A stretch of DNA of 64,000 nucleotides, taken from positions 372,001 to 436,000 of the forward strand of contig JAOTON010001814.1 in NCBI GenBank assembly GCA_034440635.1. The letters are read 5' to 3'. Source of the stretch: Lepas anatifera. Taxonomy: Eukaryota > Arthropoda > Thecostraca > Lepadidae. The first letter of the stretch is position 1, and every line of letters starts with the position of its first letter. The notes beneath the pieces were generated by a model that worked only from the letters and a program-made list of their open reading frames with translations, had not been told where the DNA came from and did not search any database. Shown here in pieces: positions 47,650 through 58,939 of this stretch. A program made the position numbers and the translations under genes.

Positions 47650-47840
47650 TCGAGATACTTCTTCCTATCCAAGGCTGGGTATACTATGACTGGCTATACT
47701 ATAACTGAGAATTATTGAGGTTTACCTCCATGATTCTGATGAAGGGCTGTGCCCGAATATATAATCTTCAGTGTTTTTTACATTTCCGGATTCGAAGGGA
47801 CAGGCCAGGGAACATCTTATCAACTTATGTTCTGTTTGAA
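47650..47840 (+). repeat. PLE 3'-end-like fragment with hammerhead-like motif (copy 2)
   Basis: Matches 28010-28140: ACTGAGAATTATTGAGG, CTGATGA, A, GGGC-TGT-GCCC, GAATATATAATC. It continues with GGATTCGAAGGGACAGGCC and AGGGAACATCTTATCAACTT, the sequence that is inverted and duplicated in the 20739-20811 hairpin. Confidence 0.55.
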
Positions 47841-48109
47841 GTTGAGAGTTGAAACACCAAAATCTTGCTTATAAACTAAAAATGAGTAGGAGAAAAAAGG
47901 AGGTCGATTGCTTTGCGGGTCAAAAACATAGTTTTGACCCGAGCTTTTCCGTTTGGGGAATGCCTTTTTGCCCCCCTGGATGCGCCACTGACCAATTTAC
48001 CACCCAAAAGCCGGCCAGTGTCTATGAAAAACGCGTTTAAAAAAGGATTTGTAAATGCTTAGTTTGATGAAAGCTTCCTCTTAGTGAGGATATGTTCTCG
48101 TTTACCATC

Positions 48110-48880
48110 AAGCATATTTGGGGCCAGCCAACGACTGGCACCTTGGTAGAAAAGGCTGAAAGCACCCACTGACACTAGCTGAAGCGCAATGAGCAAATAA
48201 TAAGTTATCTTCGGTCATGGCGAAAACTGAGGTGTCGTATCCACCACCTCCACTTATCACAGTTGTCATGGCTAACGGCTCCATACTGAAATAGCCGATT
48301 GACGCTAACCTGAGCCTCATAGGCCGCAGGACCTCTGCGGGCCTGGGCCCCTGAGTTTTTGGTGACTTCCCTGAGCTTGTTCCCTTCAACTTGTTTGGGG
48401 CCCGTTGTGCGTATCTGGGCACTAATTCGTCGAGGCACCCAGCTAGTCTGGCCCTATTAGTTTTATGGGCCTTCTGAGCTGCTGCAGAGTCCCCTCAGAG
48501 TGTCTGGGCCCCATGAGTTGAAAATTGGATCCATGGGTTAGTTTTGAGTCCCTGAGCTTATTTAGAAACCGTTTAAATAGGTAGGCACAACACGCTGGTC
48601 TTGAGAATCCTGTGTTGGCACTGAGGTCAAATGAGCTCGTCGGGCCCCTATCTGGGCCCCCTTAACTGGCACGGGCCCCTCAGCTGATTTTTGAAACCCA
48701 AAATCCCTCCTACCGGATTCCACCCACGCCAGATTTCCTGAATTCCTGAGGGCCCCTGGGGGCCATTGGGGATTTTTCCCGCGATCAGCGCTGGGATCCC
48801 CTCCCCCGAGACAAAGCTTACAACATGTCTCTGTCTCTATACTCGTCTGCCAGAGTTGAGCTAGAATCATTTTTAGGCAC
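48110..48880. repeat. Degenerate GGGCCC-rich repeat region
   Basis: Loose recurrence of GGGCCCCTGAGTT and GCCCCTCAGCTG-type units on a variable spacing, resembling the GGGCCC-rich parts at 1310-1660 and 7340-7690. No coding region is supported. Confidence 0.5.
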
Positions 48881-48884
48881 AATT

Positions 48885-49760
48885 CGCTTCCTCTCGTTAC
48901 GGCGAATCATCAAATAATGTATAATATGACTATACTAGGTTAAAACATAAAAATGACCTGACATAAGGCTCGGTCAAGGCCGCCATCTAGCCTAGCATAG
49001 TCAGTATGCATATCAAACAACACACAATAACAATAAAAAATGGTATCAAAGTACGGGTTTTATCAATATTTCCTGCAAAGCAATTGAACCAAGTCTTAAA
49101 ACCTGCTTAGGAAGCCCCAGATGAACTCTCAGAGGTAACATGTCTAAACTTGCAACATGAACCGATAAAGAGGCCTAGGATACTATGATTTGGGAAATCC
49201 GAAGGTATTTCAAGCGGCCTCTGCAGACATAAAGCTATTTTTCGGCAAATTTCCGTTTTACTCCATGCATTTTCAATGGAGAGGTCATAATTCGTACCTG
49301 TCCCTAGGTCATCGATGGGAAAAATCCCGGAATAAATTTATTAGTACTTTTTGGGCCCATTATATGGTACAAGTTTGAATTTGATAGATCCACCCTTTTC
49401 TTACTTACGCCAACTTAAGCATTTTTTGGGGTGAAGTCACTTGACCTGCACTGGTGACCTGACCTGAGATGACGCAACCTTAAATTTTGAGGGAAAGTTG
49501 CGGAATTGATCAATGATAAGATGTGACAAGTACTGTCTCGCTTCGCGCTGACGTTTTTTTCGTGCCACTGGGAGACCTCGAGGAGGTGTTCAAGCACCCC
49601 CAACGGGCCGGAACGGGGCGCGAATACTCTAGAACAGGGCTAAGACCAAAAGGGAAGGCCCTAAACAATGTCTGAAATTTGGGGTAAAGGTCCTTCAAGG
49701 TCATTGACCTATTACGGCACAACCAAACATATCATGCCTAATTTACGCTTTAACTAGCGC
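48885..49760 (-). repeat. TGACCT-rich interspersed repeat (copy 3, reversed)
   Basis: Contains the complement of the landmarks seen at 8700 and 16860 (AATGTATAATATGACTAT, TAGCCTAGCATAGTCA) and many TGACCT hexamers. It shares CACTTGACCTGCACTGGTGA with 13987-14012. Confidence 0.55.
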
Positions 49761-49914
49761 TGTTCCCAAGCTTACCAATGAACTTTGATCAAGCCTTGAT
49801 AATCAAGACCTGTAACCTTTAAAATTGACCTGTGACCTTGATCTAAACACCGAAAACCTTTCTTTGATGTAATAGCATACGTTATAATAGGTGTCGTAAC
49901 ATTATGCAACGTCA

Positions 49915-50650
49915 TTTAGGGGCTGTCCAGGAGTACCTGTGCTCATCAGGGACACCTATGCTCTCTGGAGGGGCCTTTGCTTCGATGAGGCACCCGTGCC
50001 ACCCAGGGGCGCCTTCGCTCCCCAATGGACGCAACCTAGCTATCCAGGGGCATCTTTGCTGTTCCGGGGGTGCCTTTGATACCCACTGTCCAAGGGGAGC
50101 TTTTTCTTATCCAGGTTCACCTTGGTATTGAGGGGCGTATTTTTATTTAAGGTAGCCTATACTACCCAGTGGCGCCTACCCTATGCAAGGGGCGCTTAGG
50201 CTATCCAGGGGGCGGCAATTTGCTATATATAGGGCGCCCTTATGCTCTCCATGGGCTGCTGGTTGGTGAGGGCAGCGTTCTCGGAAGTGGGGGGCACATA
50301 CTGAAAAAGGCACCCAGTTGCAGCGATGGAATACTAAGCCTTCAGTTATAGGTTAATGAAATGTGGTTAAAGGCAGTCCATACTCAAATTGAGCGCTCGA
50401 GCCCTGTAACAGAGCGCGCGACTGTCGGACAGGTGTGCCAAACCATAGACAGTAGGGCAGCTGAAGATGGAAAGGGACACCCATGATATCCTGGGGGCGC
50501 CTGTACTCTCAGGTGAGGCGCTTGTTTTCTTTCTCAGGCGCCTAGTTTATCCATGGCCGCCTATGCTGTCCAGATCATCTATTGCAAGAAGGATTAACTT
50601 TGCTGTCCAGGGGCGCCTTTGCTATCCAAGGGCGCATATGATATCAGTTC
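49915..50650. repeat. GGCGCC minisatellite array, left of the CR1-like LINE
   Basis: Divergent 19-20 bp units (GGGGCGCCTTTGCTATCCA type), interrupted at 50290-50490 by non-repeat sequence. The array breaks at the LINE 5' end (about 50651) and continues after its 3' end at 57695. Confidence 0.85.
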
Positions 50651-50802
50651 CTGACCGGTCGCCGCCGAGTCAGGTCGCGCCCCGCCCGCGCTCCCGCCGA
50701 GCCGAGCCGGGCCGAGCCGAGCCGTGCGAAGGCGTTCGGTACGGTGCAGTGAAGTGAACAAATACTAACTCTCAGTGAATAGAGGCGGGTGGGGCACCCA
50801 CC

Positions 50803-51858
50803 ATGGCGTACACTGATTTGAAAAATGCGCTTAAGGAGTGTCTGGGCGACTCTGAAGTCATCAAAATTTTCCAGGAAGGCATCATCACACCTGCGGTTAC
50901 GAGTGAGCTCAAGATGCTAAGAAATATCATCTACGAGCACAGCGTACTGCTAAACGAGCTCGAGCAGTACAGCCGCAGGAACAACGTGGTGATCATTGGC
51001 ATACCAGAGGACGACAGAGAATCGGTGTTAGGCATCACTATGGAGCTGGGAAGACTCCTAGGTGTCAGCCTGCGCCCCGACGACGTCGACTCAGCTCACC
51101 GATTCGGGAGACAGGCCTCTGGTAAGCCACGCCCAATCCTGGTAAAATTCGTCTCCCATTCTAAAAGGGACGAGTTGTACAGAGAGCGAAAGAACCTGCG
51201 GGGGATAAGCTTGCCAGATGACAGTGTGTTCACACCAAGAATGGTGAGAGATGTCTACATTTCGGACAATCTCACGAAATATAACAGCGCAGTGATGTAT
51301 GCTGCTCGTGAGTTGAAAAGGCAAGAAAGACTTAACAGCTGTTGGACGGACTCCGGGAGAATGAAGGTCAAGGTCGCAGCCAGGGATGGACCCACGAAGA
51401 TTGTTAGATGTGCCGACGACATCCGTAAGCTTGTGGGTGACCACCCCAGTCTCTACGCAGCTGACGAACTTATCCACTCACGCAGCTCCCAGTCTGGGAC
51501 TGGACCTCAGAACCCCCCATCTACCAGACCTGTCTCCGCCCGTGAGCCGGCTCCCTCCGGGTCGACTGCATCGGAGGCAGCCCCAGGCACCTCTACGGGC
51601 GAGGCAGCCAGTGAGGGCGCGTGCACCGGTGCGACATCTCCGAGCACTCCAGCAGGGGATTCAGCGGCCGGTCAGGCGGGGAGGTGGTGCGAGGCGGGAA
51701 GTGGTGCCAGACGCCGTGGCCCGCTCCGCTCCGACTCTGGCTCCGCCCCTGGCCCGGCTGCTGGGTCCACACCGGGCGGCCGCCCTGCACCTGACGTGAC
51801 ACACCAGTCGCGCCGCGGACGCGGCGGCGGGGGAGGCGGCAGGGGGAGAACGAAGTAA
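50803..51858 (+). CDS. LINE ORF1 protein (RNA-binding, RRM/FP-like type)
   Basis: Intact 351-residue frame starting in a good context (CCACCATGGCG). It has a short helical N-terminus, NELEQYSRRNNVVIIGIPED (conserved ORF1 block), DVDSAHRFGRQ, PRPILVKFVSHSKRDELYRE, VYISDNLTKYNSAVMYAARE and a GRMKVK-TKIVRCADDIRKLV strand. This is the pattern of LINE ORF1 proteins with an RNA-binding core followed by a C-terminal domain. From about residue 225 it turns into a Pro/Ala/Ser/Gly-rich tail ending in an RGRGGGGGGRGR RGG-like segment. It probably coats LINE RNA. It is the only complete LINE protein in the window. Confidence 0.85.
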   Translation: MAYTDLKNALKECLGDSEVIKIFQEGIITPAVTSELKMLRNIIYEHSVLLNELEQYSRRNNVVIIGIPEDDRESVLGITMELGRLLGVSLRPDDVDSAHRFGRQASGKPRPILVKFVSHSKRDELYRERKNLRGISLPDDSVFTPRMVRDVYISDNLTKYNSAVMYAARELKRQERLNSCWTDSGRMKVKVAARDGPTKIVRCADDIRKLVGDHPSLYAADELIHSRSSQSGTGPQNPPSTRPVSAREPAPSGSTASEAAPGTSTGEAASEGACTGATSPSTPAGDSAAGQAGRWCEAGSGARRRGPLRSDSGSAPGPAAGSTPGGRPAPDVTHQSRRGRGGGGGGRGRTK

Positions 51859-52657
51859 GGCTAATGTGAACCCTGTGAACTCGTGCTGAAGCGGACAGAC
51901 TTACCTTATTTGTTTGTTGGTACCTTAACATACTGTTCGTTGATACATTTTGCCGACCCTTAGTCTGGCTTGCCATCGGTCTTGGTCAGCAGCACAATAC
52001 CTCACCATGTGTCTCATGCCTTGCAGTGTTTACAATGCCTTAAAACTAACCAGATGATAAACCCCGGATCAAATAGTAGAAATGTCTTTGCCAGAACAAT
52101 CGTCGAGATAGAAAAATCATTGTTGTTGCATTACGCGTTTATTTGCAAGAACAACCTGGAGGGCCTTAGATGACGTGTTTGTTGCGATAATTTTCCTCAG
52201 TTTTGTTGCAAACATCTGTTCTAACGTGTATCCTAGGGCTTATCACGCAAGTCCAGTTACAAACACACTGCTGTTTGCAATACACAGAAGTAATTGTACC
52301 TATGCCCAGGTTCTAAGAGATTCGTGATTATTTACGGATCTTTGTATCGTTGTATTTAGCATAATCTCCAATGCACCTTACAGCAAAAACCTAGTTAATT
52401 TGATATAGCAAAAAGAGCAAGTAATCAACAGCACACACATTCTGTTTATTTCTAAGTAATTGCGTAAAACTATGCTAGTTAGCATTCGAAATTGCGCAGA
52501 TTGTCTTGGATATTGAGTGTACCTTATGCTCTGCTATCTTGCACTTTGATAACCTGTACTTTGTTAATTATATGATGATAACCAGGAGTCGCGCATTGTT
52601 GTTACCTGTCATTTAGACACTTTTCAGGCATCTATCTTGAGAGCGTAAGATCGCCCT
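51859..52657 (+). other. Inter-ORF region of the CR1-like LINE
   Basis: About 800 bases between ORF1 and the start of ORF2 without a conserved coding frame. It may hold sequences for ORF2 translation, but nothing specific is visible. Confidence 0.4.
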
Positions 52658-52918
52658 GTGGTGGACTGTGGTGGGTGCTCCGCCCCGTCCTGCTGCCGCA
52701 TGGCGGGTCTCGTCTCTAGTAAGGCCGAGGTACCAGTGGATTGTCGGTCGTTGTGTGCTGCCGGCCTGAGGCGTGAACAACTTGAGCTGCTGCGCGCTTC
52801 ATGGATTTCGAATATTTTTCCAGACATTGATAACAATTTATTAAGAGCCGGGATAGAGAGGAATCCAGGCCCTCGCGATTTTTCAGAGGATTTCAGGCTA
52901 GCACATGTTAATTATTAA
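52658..52918 (+). pseudogene. LINE ORF2 N-terminus with 2A-like motif
   Basis: 86-residue frame with LLRAGIERNPGPRDF at 52838-52882. The GIERNPGP block resembles the D-[VI]-E-x-N-P-G-P consensus of 2A ribosome-skipping peptides, lacking only the Asp. Such motifs are known at the N-termini of some LINE ORF2 proteins. The frame ends at 52918, and the endonuclease continues in another frame from the same point, so a short indel in ATTATTAATT at about 52910-52918 separates them. Confidence 0.7.
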
Positions 52919-54345
52919 TTCTATAACCGCAGGCCACAAGCGTGACGAGTTGGAAATTTTCACAGAATCTAATGGAATTAAAGTCCTTGCAATTTCCGAA
53001 ACAAAACTCGACGATACTGTTCATTCTAGTCGTTTCATGCTTAAAAACTTTCAAACTCCCTTTTTACGCCACAGAAATCGTTCCGGTGGAGGTGTTGCAT
53101 TGTACTTTCACTCATCTCTAGCTGCCTCGCGACTCCCCGATCTGGAAATTGGAGAAGAAGAATGGATTTGGGCTAAAATAAAGTTTAAGAATATAACACT
53201 CGTAATATGTAGCGTTTATGCTCCACCAAATCTAAGCTCAATTCGTTTCGAAGAGTTTCTACTTAATTTAGCTGAAAGCACGAGCAACGCACAAAAGTTC
53301 AACCCCACCGCGATCATTGCAATAGGAGACTTTAACGCTGGAAATTGTTTTTTGACTAACACTTATGTAAAACACAGCCCGATTTCAAATTCAGAGTGGA
53401 AACTAAAAAATTTAGCAGATTCATTGGCACTCTCGCAATTGGTCCAGGAGCCAACAAGACTGGAGGGAAGCACGCACAATCTGCGCGATTTAATTTTCAT
53501 TTCCGAGTGTAGTTTGGTTGAGGAAAGCGGATTACTCCCTTCTTTTTCTACATTAGATCACTTTCCGATCTATTTATCATTAAAAGGAAAAATAATCAAC
53601 ACCCCAGCACACCAGAAGACAATATGGGACTACTCCAAGCTCCATCATCTCAGACTGACGCAACAACTGATGACAGCTAACTGGTACGACATTCTTGACA
53701 ACGACATAGACAATGCCACCGCTGAATTCACATTAACTTTATGTCACGCTGCTGAAAATTGCATCCCAAGAAAACAAATATCATCTCGCCCAGCCAACAA
53801 GCCATGGGTGACAGGAGAAGTGAGAAGACTTATGAGAAAACGGGACAGGCTATTCAAAATTGCAAAAACAAAACAAGCAAAACTGGGTGCGGGCGAAAAC
53901 AACTTAAGTGATTGGAACAAATGGCGACGATGTAGGAACGAAGTAACAAGCAAAATAAGATACCTCAAAGGCAAAAAACTGTCAAAAGACGATGAAATAC
54001 TTTTGGAAAAGAGACAAGAACCCCACAAATACCACCAAATACTCAAAAATATGACAGGCAGCTCTAAATCTCATGGAATCCCACCTCTCCTAAACAGCAA
54101 CGGTGACCTTGTCACCAGCGATCTAGCTAAAGCCGAACTATTCAATGGGTACTTTGCGGCCCAAAAACAACTTCCAAACAGCGAGCAACACCAAATTCCT
54201 GACATTGACAATCAAAACGTACCACAGTTTACCATGACGAGAATAACAGATAGGGAAGTCTTAAACATCATAAATGGGCTAAATCAAAACAAGTCGACGG
54301 GACCAGACGGAATTCCAGTTAAATTCATCAAGCTTGTCGCTCTCA
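52905..54345 (+). pseudogene. LINE ORF2, endonuclease and RT N-terminal part
   Basis: AP endonuclease motifs in order: INSITAGHKRDELE, LAISETKLDD (Glu), RSGGGVALY, ICSVYAPPN, IAIGDFNAGN (Asp-Asn), LRDLIFIS, and STLDHFPIYLSL (Asp-His). These are followed by LKNMTGSSK and GLNQNKSTGPDGIPVKF (RT motif 1 region). The frame continues to 54380, but LINE homology stops at KLVAL (about 54345), where the (AAATA)-tailed minus-strand LINE is inserted. It resumes at about 55673. Confidence 0.88.
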
Positions 54346-55672
54346 TTTATTTATTTTATTTATTTATTTATTCAAAATAATCGCCAACAGATAAAATCCA
54401 CTCACAGGCGAAGTCAAAGCATTAAAAAGGCTATCTAAATCACAAGAATCGAGACAGTGTACTTCCTAAAAACGGTAAAAGGTAAAATATATAAGTATAA
54501 AAAACACAAAAACATAAAAAACAGATCAGAGCTGATAGTGCAGTTCCTACCGAGCATTTACAAATCTAACCACACATGTCTTAAAAGTATTAAAATCATC
54601 ACAAAAGAAATCGGCCCCGTAAGCGACTAGAAATGAATTCATGCTTCTCGGCACCCTACAGAAAATCCCCCCGTTGACAGTGCTGACACGGCCGCGGCGC
54701 TCAGCGAAGAGTCGAAAGGAGCGAGTGAGCCGGGATGGGATATGCAAGGGGAAACAATTTAGTAGGTCGATGGAGTGAATCTTACCTGAAAAGATACTTT
54801 TTAGGAAAATGAGATCGAATTGAAGCCTGCGTGCAGCAAGTGATGGGAGGCCGAAATGGTTCAAAAGCGAGTCATAAGATATAGAGTCACATTGTTGTGT
54901 AGAGTGATTATTTAACCAAATAAGAAATTTATGTTGCACTCTGTCCACGCGCTCAGCGTGGATTTGGCTACTCCCGCCCAGACAACACTTCCATACTCAA
55001 GTATAGATCTTACATTGGCGAAATAAGCAACCAGGAGGGATTTTTTATCGAATTTAGCTCCCCTGGAAGCCGTTTGAAATGAGCGCAGAAGAAGGTCAAG
55101 TGCTCTGTTGGCTTGACTGACAGTTTTGGATATATGTGGGGCAAAAGTCAATTTAGTGTCTAGAATAACTCCCAGGTCCCGTATTTCATCTACTGCTTCC
55201 AGGGGTACATCGCCAATGTGGTATGTTGTCCGAGCGGGGGTGCGCCTGAGGGTCACTATAAAGATTTTGCATTTAGAGGGATTTAGTGTGAGGGCCCATC
55301 AGGTGGACCACTGCTGAAGACGATCAAGGTCGTCCTGCAGCAGCAGCGCATCAGAGGGTACCTCAATTTTGCGGAAAATTTTACATCATCAGCGTACAAT
55401 AAACAGCCAGACTTTATCACCCGAGGGAGGTCGTTAATGAAGAGAGAAAAGATGAGAGGAGAGACCAGTGATCCTTCCGGAACCCCAGAGAGAACTGGCT
55501 TCCAATCAGATGTTTTGCCATTCACTATGACCCTCTGGCGCCTATCGGAGAGATATGAGACAAACCATTTTAGTGCAGAACTATGTACGTGATAAGATTT
55601 CTCGAGTTTGTGAATGATAAGGCCGTGATTGACACTCTGAAAGGCAGCCGAATAATCTGTATAAATTATTTA
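54346..55672 (-). mobile_element. Jockey/CR1-group LINE 3' fragment nested in ORF2
   Basis: A minus-strand insertion with an AAATA-type tail (54346-54375 on the plus strand reads ATTTATTTATTTTATTT). Flanking ATTTATT occurs on both sides (54346 and about 55666), consistent with a target duplication. 5'-truncated within the RT. Coding pieces are at 55283-55525, 54912-55256 and 54547-54948. Confidence 0.8.
54547..55525 (-). pseudogene. Nested LINE: RT motifs B-C to C-terminus
   Basis: Minus strand, three frames. NGKTSDWKPVLSGVPEGSLV (motif B), CLLYADDVKFSAK (motif C), then TYHIGDVPLEAVDEIRDLGV, APHISKTVSQANRALDLLLR, RSILEYGSVVWAG (thumb), and MDRVQHKFLIWLNNHST through SMNSFLVAYGADFFCDD to the stop. 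Typical of Jockey-group ORF2 C-termini. At least two indels (about 55270 and 54930) separate the pieces. Confidence 0.8.
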
Positions 55673-57148
55673 TTGCGGAACCCCTTTCCCGGCTATTTAA
55701 CAAATCTATTCAAGAAGGGCGATTCCCAAAATTCTGGAAGATAGCCACAGTTAAACCAATTTTCAAGAACAAAGGTAGCTCAGCTGAGGTATTTGGCTAT
55801 AGGCCCATAAGCTTATTATGCTGCCTCTCAAAAATTTTCGAGAAAATAATATTTCGTAGGGTTTATACACATCTGACTGAAAATGACCTCCTGACGGAAA
55901 GACGAGAGTGGTTACAGACCTGGACACGGAACCGATCTTCAACTGTTTTACATGACTCACAACTTGTACGAATTGCTGGACAATGGATTTGATGTATCTG
56001 TGCTCTTCTTCGACATATCTCGCTATTTTGAGAAAATATGGCACAAAGGACTTCTAGAAAAATGCAGGCACGAGTTCGGACTGACTGACATTTTGCCCTG
56101 GTTACACTCATACTTGACTGACAGACAACAGACAGTTCAAATCAACAATGTTAAATCTTCCCTGCTTCCACTGAACGCCGGCTGTCCACAGGGATCTGTC
56201 CTGGGCCCTTTGCTTGCCTTACTGTACCTAAATGCCTTGTCTGGCAAAACTGAAAACGAAATGATGTTTTTCGCAGATGACGCTTGCCTTATTACAAGCC
56301 ACAAGCCAGAAAATATCCAACATGTACAACAATCCCTCCAAGACGACATCACCCAAATTCAAAACTACGGAAAGGAGTGGCTAATTAAATTTAACGTATT
56401 AAAAACAATCCAGCAGACATTTTCATACCGAAGAAATAAAGTAGTTCCAAAACTTGTTTTTGACTCCCAGGCTATCCCTGTGGCCAGCCAGCACAAACAC
56501 CTGGGACTAGTCCTTTCAACTGACCTAAGATTCCACGACCACGTTAACCACATTGTCAAAAAAGTAATTACTACACTCGGTCCACTTTACCCGATAGCCC
56601 CATACCTACCCAGAGAAGTCCTTGCTCAAATTTACAAGACATACGTGCTGCCCCACTTTGATTATGCCGACATAATATACGACGGACTCCTGACAGTGGA
56701 CGACGCACAGCGACTCGAGCGACTTCAGAACCGGGCTACCAGACTAGTGACATCGACACTACAAAGAACTTCTACAGACAATCTAAGACACGAGCTTGGG
56801 TTGTCCCCATTGAAAATTAGGCGTGAGCAGCACAAATTGAAGTTTTTCCACCGACTTACCCATGGTACAACCCCCAACTATATCCAAAGAATCCTACCAG
56901 ACATACGGGCAAACACAGTTTACCGTTCACTTCGAAACGCCAGAAGCAGGACGGAAATATCATTTAGAACATCACACTATAAGTTTTCATTCCTACCCAG
57001 CGCAATAAAACTTATCAACAAGCTACCTAGACACCTTTCAGAATTACAGTCTCACAACACATTCAAACAACAACTAGAAAAACACTACAAAAATATGACC
57101 CACCTAAGTACTTCAATTTCGGCTCCAAAATCGAGAATTGTCTTTTAG
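55673..57148 (+). pseudogene. CR1-like LINE ORF2, RT continued
   Basis: Resumes with FIAEPLSRLFN, FPKFWKIATVKPIFKNKGS, FGYRPISLLCCLSKIFEKII, then after an indel near 55900-55950 continues in the 55952 frame: VLFFDISRYFEKIWHKGL (motif A, first Asp kept, second replaced by Glu), NAGCPQGSVLGPLLALLYLN (motif B), MMFFADDACLI (motif C), HLGLVLSTDLRF, YVLPHFDYADIIYDG, and LRHELGLSPLKIRREQHKLK. Ends at 57148 by a frameshift. Confidence 0.88.
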
Positions 57149-57165
57149 CTCGGCTAAGAGTAGGC

Positions 57166-57462
57166 ATGTCAAAATTAAGCGGTCATTTGTACCAAGTCCA
57201 AATCGCTGAATCACCTTGCTGCGACTGCGGTTATAGCTGGGAGGGAACGGAACATTTTTTACTACAATGTCCAAAGTTTATTATACAGAGACAAATTATG
57301 ATGAACAACATTAGCTCAATAATTAACAGACCATTTGAAAACCTACACCGTAAGCTTAAAATCGACGTTATTCTTTCTGGCTTTTCTCTTCACCCAGGCA
57401 ATGATCGCGCGGTAGCTCGGGAGGTTTTCCGCTTTATAAGCAGCAGCCGGAGGTTTGCCTGA
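57166..57462 (+). pseudogene. CR1-like LINE ORF2, C-terminal Cys/His block
   Basis: Continuation in another frame: ARLRVGMSKLSGHLYQVQIA, CCDCGYSWEGTEHFLLQCP, a C-x2-C(-x8-)H-x4-C-type zinc-binding block found at the end of Jockey/CR1-group ORF2 proteins. Stop at 57462, then a GC-rich 3' UTR and simple-repeat tail. Confidence 0.8.
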
Positions 57463-57694
57463 ACTGGTAACTGGCAGTCGTGCGCGGCCGACCGTTCAGC
57501 CGGCCCGGCGTAGTGCGTGGCCCGTGCGGGGGGCGGGGCGTGGGCGGTGAGACCTACGACGGCGCTACCGTGATTGTAGCTATGACACCCGAGCGGTGCC
57601 ACGATCTAAGCGCTTCGGCGCTTTTGCACCAATTGGGGTTGCACATGTAATGATGTTCTGTAAAAGAAGAAATAAATGAGTATGAGAGTATGAG

Positions 57695-57939
57695 AGGGCG
57701 CTTTATGCAAAGAGCGCCTAGGTTGTCCAAGGGCGTCGTCCTAACCAAAGGCCACCTTTCACTTTCCCTGAAGTGCCTATTTCTATGTAAGGGGTGAATA
57801 TATTATCTAGGAGTGCCCTTGATATAAGGAGACGCCTTTTTGTCCAGCGGCGCCTTTGCTCTTAAGGGGCGCTGCTCCAATCCAGGGTAGCTGAAGATGG
57901 ATAAGGGACATCTATGTTATACAGGGGGAACCTGTACTT
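57695..57939. repeat. GGCGCC array between the LINE and PLE2
   Basis: Continuation of the array broken by the LINE. It contains GAAGTGCCTATTTCTATGTAAG, also found at 61610 and 61985, showing it belongs to the same higher-order repeat as the right-hand array. Confidence 0.8.
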
Positions 57940-58120
57940 CAGAGTGTTGTGGGAATGACCTAGGACCCTAAAAAGATGATACAGATGACAGTAAAAGCGC
58001 TAAAAGACTGGCAGCCTAAAACGCCAAAGTCCAGAAACTAAAACGTCTCAACCCTAAAAAGCCCAAAAAGGCTACGTCAAGGTAAAGATAAGAAGAAAAA
58101 AAGCGTGGGGTGAGGTAAAT

Positions 58121-58149
58121 ACAACGTTTCGGTCTTGGACCGTCGTCAG
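58121..58149 (-). ncRNA. Hammerhead-like motif, PLE2 left arm
   Basis: Minus strand: CTGACGA, C, GGTC-CAA-GACC (with a flanking C-G possible), GAAACGTTGT. The arrangement is as in PLE1, including one extra base after the CTGANGA core and the ACGT palindrome. Stem I pairing is weak here, so catalysis is doubtful. Confidence 0.4.
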
Positions 58150-58350
58150 GCGAGGGGTGAAAGATGGAGGTGGCTAGAGGCCTGAGGTAACCTTTTTCCA
58201 AATACCGAGTGACTGGAGGCCTAAGGTAAACTTTTGGTCGAAACAAAAGTGTCGGCAGTCCCAATACCCTCTTGCCGAAGGTGAAATGGAACAATGTGTA
58301 TGGTGTGTTATGTCTGAGCATGCGTCTGAAAGTGTCCCCGTATGTCGAAT

Positions 58351-58791
58351 TTACCGCAAGAGTGGCCAGGAAGATGTTTGCGTGTTGAGAGTAGGTCTGT
58401 AGCGCCGAATGAGGAATGATTCTGCGATTTTTCTGTTTGGGCCATCACTGGCGTATTTTAGAATTTTGATGCTCAAGTTGTCTGCTGTCAGCTCATCATT
58501 CGGATGCATGGTTAATCTGTGTTGGCCGAAAGGTGTTTCCTGCCTCTTATTTCTAGCATCACCTAAGTGTTCGTTAAATCTTAGTCTAACGGCCCTCTGG
58601 CTCTCACCGATATAGAATGACCTGCCTGGTTCGCAAAGCTTACAATCTATCCTATAAATTACATTTTTGGCATGACATTTCCCATGGATACCTGCATGAC
58701 AGGCGTGGCAGAAACGGCCTCCCCAGGGCACTGCACTGGTTCCAGCGCGGATCTGACCAAAAGATCCTTCAGGGATGTGCCGCTTCTCCAC
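58351..58791 (-). pseudogene. PLE2 left arm, GIY-YIG nuclease domain
   Basis: Minus-strand frame: GGRFCHACHAGIHGKCHAKN (Cys/His-rich linker), VIYRIDCKLCEPGRSFYIGE (zinc-finger-like Cys pair and YIG), RAVRLRFNEHLGDARNKRQE (Arg/His block), TPFGQHRLTMHP, and KIAESFLIRRYRPTLNTQTS (Glu). All GIY-YIG signature positions appear present. A one-base deletion near 58715 separates it from the RT frame in this arm. The right arm keeps that base. Confidence 0.85.
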
Positions 58792-58939
58792 GCCACCCGC
58801 ATGGGAAGGCCAGAATTTCGAACGATCCGCTTGACCCGGTCACCGAGAGCGTCGTCAACGAAAGGTAAAACAAGAGGCGCATCATTACCCCGATTTTGTG
58901 GTCTGGGGCGTGGATTTAGAGCTTCGACCTGCAGCTTTT

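Larger units (their letters stand above)
50651..57694 (+). mobile_element. CR1/Jockey-group LINE, nearly full length, split by another LINE
   Basis: GC-rich 5' leader, ORF1 (50803-51858), intergenic part, ORF2 with an N-terminal 2A-like motif, AP endonuclease, RT with FADD and a C-terminal Cys/His block, then a simple TGAGTATGAGA-type tail near 57675-57694. Split at 54346-55672 by a second LINE on the minus strand. The insertion site is inside a GGCGCC array. Confidence 0.85.
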
